Source: Ruminococcus bromii
GTDB lineage: Bacteria; Bacillota; Clostridia; Oscillospirales; Acutalibacteraceae
DNA: 40,421 nt
NCBI RefSeq assembly: GCF_002834235.1
Contig: NZ_NNBY01000040.1
Location: 1 to 40,421 of the forward strand
Direction: 5' to 3'
In this document: piece by piece, positions 32,901-39,996 of the stretch
Layout: the number at the start of each line of letters is the position of its first letter
Position numbering within the stretch: position 1 is the first letter of the stretch
Notes under the pieces: model-generated
What the model saw: the letters and a program-made list of their open reading frames with translations, nothing else
Told to the model about the DNA's origin: nothing
The model's database searches: none
Position numbers and translations under genes: made by a program

Positions 32901-33610
32901 AAATCCGAAAGAATACTATTGCTGTCAGTAAGAGTTAAAGTGTACTTTCCGTCAGAGTATTTCATCTCATAGGTTTCAGCCTTTGAAGCGATTGCACTTG
33001 CAAAACTCGGAACGGTTGAATAATTTGCAAGGCTTTTTGAGATAGCATTGTAAACTGACTTAACTCCGGGATTTGCTCCGCCTGCACAGATACCGTCAAT
33101 GAACTTTGTATTTGTGCATTTATAGCCTTCGCTTGTAGAACGACAACCTGAAACAAACTCCCATACAATCAGCTGTGTTGCTACCCATTTCTGATCCTCT
33201 GTTCCGCTTAAGCATTTCCCTGAACCGGGTTTGCCGTAAAGCAGAGCAAGGTTGATTGCTTTCTGCTTCGCAGAGCCTAAATTCTTCCAGACGGTCGAGC
33301 CGTCCTCGGTCAGCGTATTGCCTGAGTAGAGTGTATGACCGGGTTCAATGCAGTAGGCTTCTTTGCCATCTGCAAAAATCTTGCACAACTCTTCTCCGGG
33401 AGTTCCGACCGTGTAGCCGTTGCTGACTGTTGTCTGCTGAAATTTGATTGTGTTTCCTGTACTGTCATAACAGTAGTCAAAGGTAATTGTAACTTTATCA
33501 CCGCTTGCTGCACTTACAGGGAGCGAGAACATTGTTCCGAATATTACGGCAACCACGAGTAAAAGTGCAGTTATTCTTGTGAATTTCTTATTTCTGATTA
33601 ACTTAGTCAT
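29900..33610 (-). CDS. Thioester-domain adhesin with SpaA/Cna_B repeats and sortase signal
   Basis: A 1236-residue surface protein. Signal peptide to about residue 35 (VSAASG). A thioester domain follows: Cys 87 in AYCIEPGHTL and Gln 146 in TQLIVWE, which can form a covalent bond to host or cell targets. Then about six or seven SpaA/Cna_B-type repeats (for example LKIVKVDSETGKQIP, IKGLKIDRETGENITGALFGL) and a VaFE-type repeat near the end (YKHLVPGKEYTVKG ... VFETLY). The sortase signal is KPQTGD (1197-1202), helix and KKKDEDDE tail. Isopeptide-stabilised stalks like this probably hold mating cells together. Start 33610 has GAAAGGAT at 8 bases; the frame extends to 33643 through a terminator hairpin. 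Confidence 0.92.
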   Translation of the reverse strand: MTKLIRNKKFTRITALLLVVAVIFGTMFSLPVSAASGDKVTITFDYCYDSTGNTIKFQQTTVSNGYTVGTPGEELCKIFADGKEAYCIEPGHTLYSGNTLTEDGSTVWKNLGSAKQKAINLALLYGKPGSGKCLSGTEDQKWVATQLIVWEFVSGCRSTSEGYKCTNTKFIDGICAGGANPGVKSVYNAISKSLANYSTVPSFASAIASKAETYEMKYSDGKYTLTLTDSNSILSDFSFKTTGGVSATVSGNKLTLTSTLPVNDAVTFNSAKSMPDVGKTVLVPYGDASLQDVITGVENDADPIRAYFKVKTSSGNLKLVKTSEDGNVANIEFTVNGDGYSKTVKTNSKGEFELTDLVPGKYTVTEHTPTEYAEQKSKTVNVESGKTATVSFSNVLKKWNLTVTKTDAETKSAQGDATLTGAVYGIYNNGKLVDKYTTDKNGGFTTSNYVCGDKWTLKEIEPSEGYLLDETEYHIGAETKKYTLENNSVSIGVTEDILKGKIAIIKHTDDGSTKIETPEKGAEFQVYLKSSGSYAKATESERDTLVCDEYGFAETKDLPYGTYTVHQTKGWNGTEFISDFDVFISENNKTYKYLINNASLESYLKIVKVDSETGKQIPYAGAGFQIYDPNDKLVTMTYTYPEVTTIDTFYTNSDGYLITPETLPYGKGYSVIEVQAPYGYVLDSTPIYFDITAENTSEENGVTIVKTEKKNTPQKGTITVEKTGEIFLNVTAIGGGYTDENGNDVALPTIYQPEYSVSGLASAVFEIYADEDITTPDGTVRAKKDELVATLKTNSKGTATSKQLYLGKYRVVETVAPYGTVINPEPHTVELTYSGQNEKVTNTSTSFTNDRQKAEINLTKILEQDEKFNIGNNGEIRNVSFGLYADEDLKAANGTVIPKNGLIEIITCDEKGKSQFTTDIPIGSYYVKEISTDSHYILSDKKYPVVFEYAGQDVATVHISVTHGESIENEIIYGTIKGLKIDRETGENITGALFGLFSITETEFTEETAILTSESNEEGIFTFENVPYGEYIVSELKPATGYLPNVESYTVTISENKEIIEITVENDKIPELKTTAAIDDKKEFTVNGDVTIDDVVSYKHLVPGKEYTVKGILIDKATGKPFLVDDKEITSEVTFTAEKANSEVIASFTFEGSAITKDTEIVVFETLYRNKTEIAVHADIDDKDQTVTIYPQPEPEKPQTGDNSNLGFYIGLASVAVGGLIAFLIIKFKKKDEDDE

Positions 33611-33627
33611 TTTAAAAATCCTTTCAT

Positions 33628-33660
33628 AAAAAATATGGGGCAAGATTTTACCCTTGCCCC
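33628..33660 (-). terminator. Rho-independent terminator upstream of the adhesin
   Basis: GGGGCAAG/CTTGCCCC stem (33637-33644, 33653-33660) with an 8-base loop, followed on the minus strand by ATATTTTTT. It separates the accessory genes from the adhesin; read-through or a promoter inside must feed the transfer operon. Confidence 0.75.
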
Positions 33661-33689
33661 GATTGACGTCTTATTCTGTTTAAATACAA

Positions 33690-34271
33690 TCATAATTTCA
33701 TCGCCTGCCCTTCATTGAAATCTTCATCTATATCATCGGACTGCTCACTGCCATCCGTAATATTTACATACTCTCCTATAATGTTCAGCGCTTCACAGTA
33801 GTTTTCTGCACCCCTTATTCGAGTACACATCATTTCTGCCTCTTCAGCCATACCGTTTTGCTTAAGGGTGTGGCTTGCAATTCCCATAAGATTGAATATG
33901 TTGGAATCACAGCCTATTAATGCACAGTCGGGTTTGACCTTTTCAGCTTCGAAACCACCGAGCCTGTTGTCCACATAGTCGGACAGCCACGTTCCTGCAA
34001 AGGCTGTATATGACTGCAACCGCCACATTGCCAGCTTGCCTGTGTCAAGGTGGACATTTTCAAAGGGATAGAGAATACAGGTTACGCCGTCACTCTTGAA
34101 CACAGAAACATTCTCAAACTTTGTGTTGTCAAGAAGTATTCCCTTATCTGTGAGCATTTCATTGATGCCGTCCACCCATTCCTGTGTTTCACCGCCGCAT
34201 CCCTGCAAGATGAGTCCTTCCTTGCCGTTCATACGGCGGAGGTCTGTTAGAGTTATTTGGTTTATTTTCAT
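33690..34271 (-). CDS. Conserved ICE accessory protein
   Basis: A 193-residue protein. Part one: LTDLRRMNGKEGLILQGCGGETQEWVDGINEMLTDKGILL ... GKLAMWRLQSYTAFAGTWLSDYVDNRLGGF. Part two: CALIGCDSNIFNLMGIASHTLKQNGMAEEAEMM ... EALNIIGEYVNIT, then an acidic tail. Both parts are familiar from Tn1549-like elements, often fused; function unknown. Start 34271 is supported by GAAAGGA upstream, rather than the longer frame to 34307. Confidence 0.7.
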   Translation of the reverse strand: MKINQITLTDLRRMNGKEGLILQGCGGETQEWVDGINEMLTDKGILLDNTKFENVSVFKSDGVTCILYPFENVHLDTGKLAMWRLQSYTAFAGTWLSDYVDNRLGGFEAEKVKPDCALIGCDSNIFNLMGIASHTLKQNGMAEEAEMMCTRIRGAENYCEALNIIGEYVNITDGSEQSDDIDEDFNEGQAMKL

Positions 34272-34286
34272 TGGAATCATTCCTTT

Positions 34287-34320
34287 CAAAAAAATAACAG
34301 CACCCAATTAAGAGTGCTGT
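34287..34320 (-). terminator. Rho-independent terminator after the lipoprotein gene
   Basis: ACAGCAC/GTGCTGT stem (34297-34303, 34314-34320), then TATTTTTTTG on the minus strand. It lies between the lipoprotein stop and the next start codon, so the two genes are only partly co-transcribed. Confidence 0.75.
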
Positions 34321-34331
34321 CTATACTTTAC

Positions 34332-35087
34332 TTAGCAGTAAACTACATATATTTTGTTGTTTTCTGCAATTACATTGAATGATAAGTCGCTTGGAGTAAT
34401 GCCTCTGCTTTGGTAGTAGTAGGCTACATACTCAACATCGCCGTAGCAATCTGCTGTCAGGCTTTGCGTATCATCATAATATGATGCGTTTGTGGGCGAG
34501 AACCAGCTTGCGTTGCCTGTGTTCAGTGAGGAATCGTATTTCATTCCGAGCTGTTGACCGTAAGCTATGCAGGCACTCACCGCATACTGAACATCAACCG
34601 TTTTTGCTTTGGCAGGCGGTTGCGTAGGTTTCTGTGTCGGCTTTTCTGTAGGTTTCTGCACAGGCTTTTGCGTTGGCTTTTCAGCAGGCTTTTGAGTAGA
34701 ATTTTCAGTTTCTTTTTTAGCAGTCGATTCCGATTTTTGCTTATTACTGTTCGCTGTATTCCTGCTGTTGTTATGAACCTCGGATTGTGTTTTCTGAATC
34801 GGATCCGTTGCCGAAACAACCGCCGAATTTTGCCCACTGTCGGCTTTTTCTTCGGCTTTGGCATTCTGTCCCGAAGGCTCTGTTTCTTTTGAAACTGTGG
34901 CTTTTTCGGTGGATTGCATTGTTTCGGTTGTTGCCATTTCAGAACTTTCCGCAGATACAGAAACACCCACGGAAGTTGAAGCCGTGGGTGATAAAGAACT
35001 GTTATTCACTTTTTCTTCTGCAGTACAAGCCGTAAATGTTCCTGCTGCTAAAATCAATGTCAGTATTATTGCGATTTTCTTTTTCAT
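34332..35087 (-). CDS. Surface lipoprotein with low-complexity stalk
   Basis: A 251-residue protein. Lipobox FTAC gives a lipid-anchored Cys at about residue 21. Residues 30-165 are Ser/Thr/Glu/Lys-rich with tandem KPTQKP/KPTEKP units, a wall-spanning stalk. The C-terminal 85 residues form a small Tyr-rich domain (YAVSACIAYGQQLGMKYD ... VEYVAYYYQSRG), which ends in Cys and is not recognised. Probably a surface-exposed sensor, exclusion or adhesion protein of the element. Confidence 0.75.
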   Translation of the reverse strand: MKKKIAIILTLILAAGTFTACTAEEKVNNSSLSPTASTSVGVSVSAESSEMATTETMQSTEKATVSKETEPSGQNAKAEEKADSGQNSAVVSATDPIQKTQSEVHNNSRNTANSNKQKSESTAKKETENSTQKPAEKPTQKPVQKPTEKPTQKPTQPPAKAKTVDVQYAVSACIAYGQQLGMKYDSSLNTGNASWFSPTNASYYDDTQSLTADCYGDVEYVAYYYQSRGITPSDLSFNVIAENNKIYVVYC

Positions 35088-35150
35088 ACTATCGCCGTCC
35101 TTTCAAGCAATAAGTATATCCAAAGAAATTCAAATGTCCAGAGCATATTC

Positions 35151-35690
35151 TTAAATTTTATCGCAAAACTTTATAATTTCATTCTTTCTTTGTTCCACTG
35201 CCTCCTTATACTCTACTGAACACAAGCCTAAACTATCGCAACACTCAATCTCCAAATGTCCATAGAAGTGTTCGATGCTTTCAATAACTCGGCTACATTC
35301 TCTCATACTTGGACCAGTTCTTAAAGCTATTGAATATCCTTTCTTTCCGCTACTTATGGTAGCATGAGGGTCATGAGTGTTACACCAAGGTGTGCACCTA
35401 TCAATAAAAGCCTTAAATTGTCCCGGAATGTCAGCCCAATATGAAGGAGACACTGATATAATAATATCTGCCCATTCATACTGTTGAATTATTTTGACTA
35501 CATCATCATCTTGAATACATTTAGCTGTATTATGACAATTTCTACACCCTTTACAAAAACTTATATCAAAATCATCAATACAAATACTTCTGACATCATA
35601 TTTTTCTTTCAAACAATCTGAAACAATATTTACTATTTCAGCAGTTGCGCCATTTCTTACTGGACTACAATTCATTACTAAAACTTTCAT
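35151..35690 (-). CDS. NADPH-dependent FMN reductase/flavodoxin-like protein
   Basis: A 179-residue protein. MNCSPVRNGATAEIV is the FMN phosphate-binding loop of the iron-sulfur flavoprotein/NADPH-FMN reductase family; CKGCRNCHNTAKCIQDDDV is the Cys-rich segment typical of the members that act in redox metabolism, and SPSYWADIPGQFKAFIDRC the flavin-facing helix. It lies between SpoVG and the lipoprotein with its own spacing on both sides, is AT-rich and is unlike transfer genes, so it looks like metabolic cargo. Confidence 0.85.
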   Translation of the reverse strand: MKVLVMNCSPVRNGATAEIVNIVSDCLKEKYDVRSICIDDFDISFCKGCRNCHNTAKCIQDDDVVKIIQQYEWADIIISVSPSYWADIPGQFKAFIDRCTPWCNTHDPHATISSGKKGYSIALRTGPSMRECSRVIESIEHFYGHLEIECCDSLGLCSVEYKEAVEQRKNEIIKFCDKI

Positions 35691-35765
35691 TTTATTTATC
35701 TCCCGAAATTACCATTCAAATTGAAAGATATTATACATAAGTCTAGAGTAAAAGTCAAGGCAAAA

Positions 35766-36164
35766 TCACATACTCTGCGTAAAGCATTCCGATTCATCTT
35801 CTGACATATCTTCGGCTTCATCTTCACTCTGCTGTTTATTAAGTGCCTGATCATACGCTTCCATAACCTTGCTGTTTAGCATATTTCTTGACTCCTTTGA
35901 AATAGGGTGAGCAATCTCGCTGAACTTCGTTTCGCCGTTTTCGTCAACATAGTTACTTGCAGGCATTGCAACAAATAAGCCTTTTCTTGAGTTCATCACT
36001 CTGATTCCGTGAATTGCCACCGCACCGCTGACAGTAACGCTTGCAAACGCCTTTGTGTTGCAATCTTCTACATCAACAAGCTTATCAATCCTTACCTTGA
36101 TATACGGCAGTTTCCTTTTCTGATTGTTGTATTTGTTTCCTTTGAAATTAGTATTTTGTGCCAT
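35766..36164 (-). CDS. spoVG: SpoVG-family protein
   Basis: A 132-residue protein. YIKVRIDKLVDVEDCNTKAFASVTVSGAVAIHGIRVMNSRKGLFVAMPA is the SpoVG core, a small nucleic-acid-binding protein. The C-terminus adds an acidic tail ending CFTQSM. Element-encoded SpoVG-like proteins are common in these ICEs; their role is unclear, perhaps regulation of transfer or adaptation in the new host. GGAGGT precedes the ATG. Confidence 0.88.
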   Translation of the reverse strand: MAQNTNFKGNKYNNQKRKLPYIKVRIDKLVDVEDCNTKAFASVTVSGAVAIHGIRVMNSRKGLFVAMPASNYVDENGETKFSEIAHPISKESRNMLNSKVMEAYDQALNKQQSEDEAEDMSEDESECFTQSM

Positions 36165-36181
36165 ATAAATTTACCTCCGAT

Positions 36182-36469
36182 TTAGTGTTTCTGTTTTTCT
36201 GCCCACAGCAGAGAAAGATGCAAAAGTGCATCTCTCTGTTCTTCCTCTGACAGGCTGTCGAGGAAATCTTCAAGGGTGAAATTTTCCTCGAATTCTTCAG
36301 CAAATTCATTACAGTTATCGCAGATTTTTTCTCTCCTGACAACAACCGAGCCATCATCCTGCTGGGTAAATGATAAAACATCGTTGTATCTGAATCCGAT
36401 TCGCTGGCGGATTTCAAAGGGGATTGTAATTCTTCCTCTTTTTACGAGAATTCTGTATATTTTATGCAT
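36182..36469 (-). CDS. AbrB/SpoVT-like transcription regulator
   Basis: A 95-residue protein. The N-terminal 45 residues (RILVKRGRITIPFEIRQRIGFRYNDVLSF) form the swapped-hairpin AbrB/MazE DNA-binding fold. The C-terminus is acidic with a CDNC pair. Its ATG overlaps the stop of the preceding 70-residue gene (TAATG), and SpoVG follows 17 bases later, so the three form a regulatory operon. Confidence 0.85.
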   Translation of the reverse strand: MHKIYRILVKRGRITIPFEIRQRIGFRYNDVLSFTQQDDGSVVVRREKICDNCNEFAEEFEENFTLEDFLDSLSEEEQRDALLHLSLLWAEKQKH

Positions 36470-36681
36470 TAATCACCCTCGCTTTCCGCAAGCTCTGCTC
36501 TGCACTCATCACAGATGCAGTCGCAACAATTACACTCGTCATCAAAATTTTCGCAATCATCATCGCACCTTTCAATCAAAATTGCTCCGTCCACAGCTGA
36601 AATCTGCACAGCACAGTCGGATGTGATTCCTGATACAATAAGTGCGTCAAGCGGTATGCTTACATATACTCTATTTTCCAT
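36469..36681 (-). CDS. Small Cys-rich acidic ICE protein
   Basis: A 70-residue protein. The N-terminal part VYVSIPLDALIVSGITSDCAVQISAVDGAILIERC looks like a reduced AbrB-type domain, then a run of Asp, Glu and Cys (CNCCDCICDEC) that could bind zinc. The start lies only 3 bases from the left end of the MITE at 36685 and no Shine-Dalgarno is present; the MITE seems to have replaced it. Confidence 0.65.
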   Translation of the reverse strand: MENRVYVSIPLDALIVSGITSDCAVQISAVDGAILIERCDDDCENFDDECNCCDCICDECRAELAESEGD

Positions 36682-36684
36682 GGT

Positions 36685-36849
36685 TTAGGAAGCACTGATT
36701 AAATCCTTTTCACAGATTGTTTAGTCAGATTTTTTGTCGTTCAGTACAAAAAACCGCAGTAATACTGTCGTATTGCGAGAATTTTTTGGGCTGAACGGCG
36801 GAAAATATGCAAACAAGATGTGTGAAGAGATTTGGTCAGTGCTTCCTAA
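36685..36849. mobile_element. MITE, IS630/mariner-like, 165 bp
   Basis: Terminal inverted repeats GGAAGCACTGA (left) and TCAGTGCTTCC (right), flanked on both sides by TA, with arms that match as TTAGGAAGCACTGA/TCAGTGCTTCCTAA over 36685-36698 and 36836-36849. The inside continues as an imperfect hairpin: AAATC/GATTT, TTTTCACA/TGTGTGAA, GTTCAG/CTGAAC, AAAAAA/TTTTTT, TAATAC/GTATT. There is no transposase, so it would need one in trans. It provides the stop codon of the broken adenine methyltransferase. Confidence 0.75.
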
Positions 36850-37812
36850 GTATACACTCCTTCAAAATTTGTTCTAAATCAATTTGTTGTTCGGTGGTTA
36901 AGTCAAGCAGGCTCAACTGCAACGGTTTATTTTTCTGCCTTTCATACATATCGTAGTTGCTGATAAGCAGTTCAGGAAATTGCACGCCTGCATTGATTCT
37001 CTGTTTCATATTGTGTAACCTTGTGAAATCAAAGAATGAGTAACCGTCATATAAATTACGGATTTCCTTACAATCGTTGTATGATACAAGCCATTTGCCC
37101 TTTGAATTTGCAAGTATGTTTTTCAGCCTCTGATGGTCATCCCAAGTGAAACCGCACTGATAAACATACTCGCTTGAATAGTAAGGCGGATCGCAGTAGA
37201 AAAAGGCATTTTCTCTGTCATAATGCTTTATCAGAACTTGAAAATCCTGATTTTCAATCACCGCGTTTCAAGCCGTTTTCCGACTTGCTCTATAAGTTGA
37301 AAAAGGCTTACTACTGAAAATGGCTGACAGGCAAAGGATTTTCCACCGCTTGAATAGCTGTATCGCAAGAGTTTTAGAAACATTACAGCTCTGCGTAAGT
37401 CATAGTCCTGTTTCATTTTTATATACAATTCTATAATTTCTTCTGCTCTCAAGTCGGGAAGGATAATTTTCGTCAGTTCCAATTCTTCATCAAGGTACTT
37501 ATCGTCAAACTTTACCTGTTTAAAAAAGTTCTTTATGACATTGAAATCATCCCTTGAATTAAGCGGATAAAATCCGAGTCCTTTTATGAACGCCATAGGT
37601 CTGTCACGCATACAGCGAAAGAGGTTTACAAGATTGTGGTTGTAATCGTTATACACTTCAAATTTATCAGGTTTTTTCTTGCCTAAAAGCACCGCACCCG
37701 AACCTCCGAAGGGTTCAATATATCTTTCGTAATTCAGAGGAAACAGGGCATACAAAATATGAAGGATGGAAGTTTTATTTCCCATCCAACTCACAGGGGT
37801 TTTGATATTCAT
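36836..37812 (-). pseudogene. Dam-type DNA adenine methyltransferase, frameshifted
   Basis: The first frame (37258-37812) has the AdoMet motif YIEPFGGSGAVLLGKK, and WMGNK at the N-terminus. The second (36836-37261) has the catalytic DPPYYSSEY. They join if one base is restored in the short run at 37266-37268: GKRLE then reads into NAVIENQDF, the normal family sequence, so a single-base loss is clear. The last residues ILRKH and the stop come from the MITE end. Start 37812 is preferred; an upstream TTG lies in a terminator. Phase variation by slippage is unlikely because the run is only three or four bases. A sequencing error cannot be excluded. Confidence 0.8.
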
Positions 37813-37852
37813 CACTCCATTTTGGAATACCAATCGCCCCTGAAACGACAAA

Positions 37853-37891
37853 AAGCCGTTGATTAAATTAAAAAAATCTAATCAACGGCTT
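37853..37891 (-). terminator. Rho-independent terminator downstream of the cytosine methyltransferase
   Basis: Perfect 13-bp stem AAGCCGTTGATTA (37853-37865)/TAATCAACGGCTT (37879-37891). On the minus strand it ends in TTTTTG. It separates the cytosine and adenine methyltransferase genes. Confidence 0.85.
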
Positions 37892-37903
37892 ATATATATG
37901 AAA

Positions 37904-37938
37904 ACCAATATCAGTCGTTCGGAACGATTGATATTAGT
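37904..37938. repeat. Second hairpin beside the terminator
   Basis: AATATCAGTCGTT (37907-37919) and AACGATTGATATT (37923-37935) around CGG; one mismatch in 13 pairs. It lies between the cytosine methyltransferase stop and the terminator at 37853, so the transcript would end in two tandem stems. Confidence 0.7.
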
Positions 37939-37947
37939 TGTTATTAT

Positions 37948-39370
37948 TTAATTTTTATCGTTTACTTTTTTGATAATCTTCCCGATTTCAGAGATTACAT
38001 TTACTGTCACAGCATTTCCAGCCATCTTGTAAAGTCTGCTGTCAGATAGTCCAGTCACTTTTGCCTTGTCGAACTGATCGTCCGTAAATCTTTGTAATCT
38101 CCAGCACTCCATCGGAGTAAGCTTTCTTATTCTGCCGATATGGACTTCTCCGTTTGGTTCGACAAAAACAACTGCGAATTTTTCATTGTTATCGAGAACA
38201 TCTGAATTTTCTACAAACACTCCCGAATGTTCAGCTTTTCGGTTACTGATTCCCGAGTCGTGCCTTGCGGTTATGCATCTTGCAATTTCTGTCAGTTTCG
38301 GGTCAGGGTTAAGGTCAATGAAATGGACACGAGTGTCCATTTCATTAGATTCATTTCGCCCGACCAGTTTGACACTTTGTGTCAACGGTCGATGGCTAAT
38401 TCTATCATTTTCCCTTTCAGGTAAAAGATAGAATACAGCCTGAGTTGCTGAGGTTGTCAGAGTATGCGCTATCTGATTGCCGACTCTGCCACGCCTTGAA
38501 TTTTCTCCCGAAAATGCAGTATCAATGCTGTCGCCGGGATATGCAATCTGATAACCGTCTTTGGTCTTAGATTTTATCGGCAAGCCGAAATCCTCAATAA
38601 GATAAAGCCCCGAATGACCGCCGAATCCGCCCGAACCGCTTGTCAGTGTACAGCTGAGTCCTTTTGATGAGTAGATTCACCCACCTTGCGTTGGCTTTTC
38701 TTTGTATAAGAGCTTTTCCGCTTGTTTGCGTGAAAGATAGTACTTCTCTGGCACATTGCCCTCTAAGATATCCGATAATGAACACTCGTTTTCGTGATTG
38801 GGGAACTCCAAAATTTTTGCTGTTAAGTACCTGCCAGCACACATCATACCCCTCGTCGGTGCAAGCTGTGCTTACTCGTTTCCAACCGCAAACGGTTAAA
38901 AACTCGTACGCTATGCTGCACCTCCTCTCCCCAAAAAGCTTAATGCTTTTCGGGGACCCTGTATTCAATGTATTGAGGATTGTTTCAAATGTCCTGCCTT
39001 TGTCGTGGTTAAGCAGACCGGGAACATTTTCGAGGAAGAGATACTTAGGTTTTTTAACGGAAGCAATTCGAACAATCTCAAAAAACAGCGTTCCTCTTGT
39101 ATCGTCAAATCCTTTTCTTGCTCCTGCGATTGAGAAAGACTGACAGGGAAATTCTCCAACAAGAAGGTCGAAATCGGGTAACTGTTCGGGTACAATTTTT
39201 CTTGCGTCATCAAAGTAAAGTTCACCTCCCGTGTCATACATTGCTTCATATGCCTGCTTTGCATACTTGTCGATTTCGCAGTATCCGACGCACTCAAAAC
39301 CGCCAATGGCTTCAAGTCCGGAACGGAAACCGCCGATGCCTGCAAACATATCCAAAAATTTAATTGACAT
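37948..39370 (-). pseudogene. C5-cytosine DNA methyltransferase, frameshifted and with an inserted segment
   Basis: The first frame (38594-39370) has motif I DMFAGIGGFRSG, motif IV GEFPCQSFS (Cys 76), motif VI FLENVPGLL and motif VIII VPQSRKRVFIIG. The second frame (open from 38676 to 37948) has IYSSKGLSCTLTSGSGGF, motif IX-side LTPMECWRLQRFTDDQF and motif X GNAVTVNV. A one-base shift near 38676-38685 separates them, so no full enzyme is made. In addition about 36-40 residues of unrelated sequence (around residues 136-171) sit between motifs VI and VIII, where related proteins read directly from TIL.TL to DEGYDVCWQVL. The inserted DNA is hairpin-rich. Confidence 0.8.
38884..38955. repeat. Hairpin-rich insert inside the cytosine methyltransferase gene
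   Basis: AACCG (38884-38888)/CGGTT (38893-38897) and CCCCAAAAAGC (38929-38939)/GCTTTTCGGGG (38945-38955, 10 of 11 pairs). AATACA is repeated just beyond, on the minus strand, at the possible left junction. The insert keeps the frame. Confidence 0.55.
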
Positions 39371-39397
39371 AAATCTTCATTCCAAACGAAGATTTAT
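39369..39397 (-). promoter_or_regulatory. Hairpin covering the cytosine methyltransferase start codon
   Basis: Perfect 10-bp arms ATAAATCTTC (39369-39378)/GAAGATTTAT (39388-39397), loop of 9 bases. On the minus-strand RNA the second arm runs into the ATG, and no other ribosome binding site but GGAATGAAG is visible, so folding would hide initiation. This would limit methyltransferase translation. Confidence 0.45.
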
Positions 39398-39469
39398 ATT
39401 CTTAAAATCACCTCACATTCCCATAGTAATTCCACTATTCTCATCAGGAACTTCATCATCAACTTGTGA

Positions 39470-39739
39470 TTAAGATTGGTTTTCCGTTTCGATTTCTTCC
39501 TGTGTGAGCTTTCTGAATGAGTCCTCGCTGGGAACCACTCCAAGTGAACGACCGTTGTCCCACTCAGGGAATATCGTTCCCATTGAATCAACAAATTTTA
39601 CTGTTCCTCTTGTTCCTGCCGGAACAGGTGCGTAAGGATCCTTCATACTGATAAGCTCAATTCTTGTACCCGGCGAATACAATTTCTTTGTGCTTTCAGC
39701 TATTCTGCGCTGTCTTTCATATTCGTTCAAGTTATACAT
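39470..39739 (-). CDS. DUF4314 protein, probably truncated at its C-terminus
   Basis: An 89-residue protein: RIAESTKKLYSPGTRIELISMKDPYAPVPAGTRGTVKFVDSMGTIFPEWDNGRSLGVV matches DUF4314, an SH3-like domain of Tn1549-type elements. The frame ends at TAA (39470-39472), but codons beyond continue in frame as SQVDDEVPDENSGITMGM then TGA (39413-39415), an acidic tail ending in the M-G-M type motif of other element proteins. The TAA is therefore probably a nonsense change. GGAG immediately precedes the ATG, so a TTG nine bases on (MNEYERQ) may be the true start. Confidence 0.8.
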   Translation of the reverse strand: MYNLNEYERQRRIAESTKKLYSPGTRIELISMKDPYAPVPAGTRGTVKFVDSMGTIFPEWDNGRSLGVVPSEDSFRKLTQEEIETENQS

Positions 39740-39750
39740 CTCCTATTTTT

Positions 39751-39804
39751 TTAGTTTTGATTCAAGCAATATCCATTAGTAGGACTCCTGATTTTTATAG
39801 TCAT
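39751..39804 (-). CDS. Possible 17-residue peptide
   Basis: MTIKIRSPTNGYCLNQN, preceded by a perfect AAGGAGG at 8 bases. The ribosome binding site is inside the end of the preceding 52-residue gene. It may be a leader peptide or the head of a truncated small gene; nothing identifies it. Confidence 0.35.
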   Translation of the reverse strand: MTIKIRSPTNGYCLNQN

Positions 39805-39808
39805 AAAA

Positions 39809-39967
39809 TCAACCTCCTTCTTTTTTTCTGTTTGTATTGACATTTTTGTTGTCAGAGAAATGTGAGATTTCATTTTCATCACACTCATCACTGCGCCTGT
39901 CAAAATTCGGTTTCTGACGCATCTCTCTTTCAAACTTCCTGAGTTCGGGTGTGTCGGTAAAATACAT
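39809..39967 (-). CDS. Small charged ICE protein
   Basis: A 52-residue protein, MYFTDTPELRKFEREMRQKPNFDRR then an acidic and Asn/Lys-rich tail ending in two Gly. GAAAGGA lies upstream. The frame that overlaps it from 40044 is a chance frame. The first half has the look of conserved small proteins in Tn1549-like elements; function unknown. Confidence 0.55.
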   Translation of the reverse strand: MYFTDTPELRKFEREMRQKPNFDRRSDECDENEISHFSDNKNVNTNRKKEGG

Positions 39968-39996
39968 TTAAAATCATTCCTTTCAATTTTTTGTAA

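Noticed and set aside
34600..34700. Short DNA repeats as a possible CRISPR or mobile repeat
   Set aside because: They encode the KPTQKP/KPTEKP stalk of the lipoprotein; spacing is that of codons and no spacers exist.
34554..35154. Long open frames on the plus strand and a second minus frame over the lipoprotein gene
   Set aside because: They are shadows created by the repetitive Lys-Pro-Thr stalk codons; the lipoprotein frame has the signal peptide and lipobox.
36836..39370. Programmed frameshifting in the two methyltransferase genes
   Set aside because: No slippery heptamer with a downstream structure is visible at either junction; simple single-base changes explain them.
38965..39473. Several overlapping frames on both strands over the cytosine methyltransferase
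   Set aside because: They lack any family motif; the methyltransferase motifs occupy the true frame.
39394..39594. 66-residue frame overlapping DUF4314
   Set aside because: Out of frame with DUF4314 and without ribosome binding site; the in-frame continuation of DUF4314 explains the region better.
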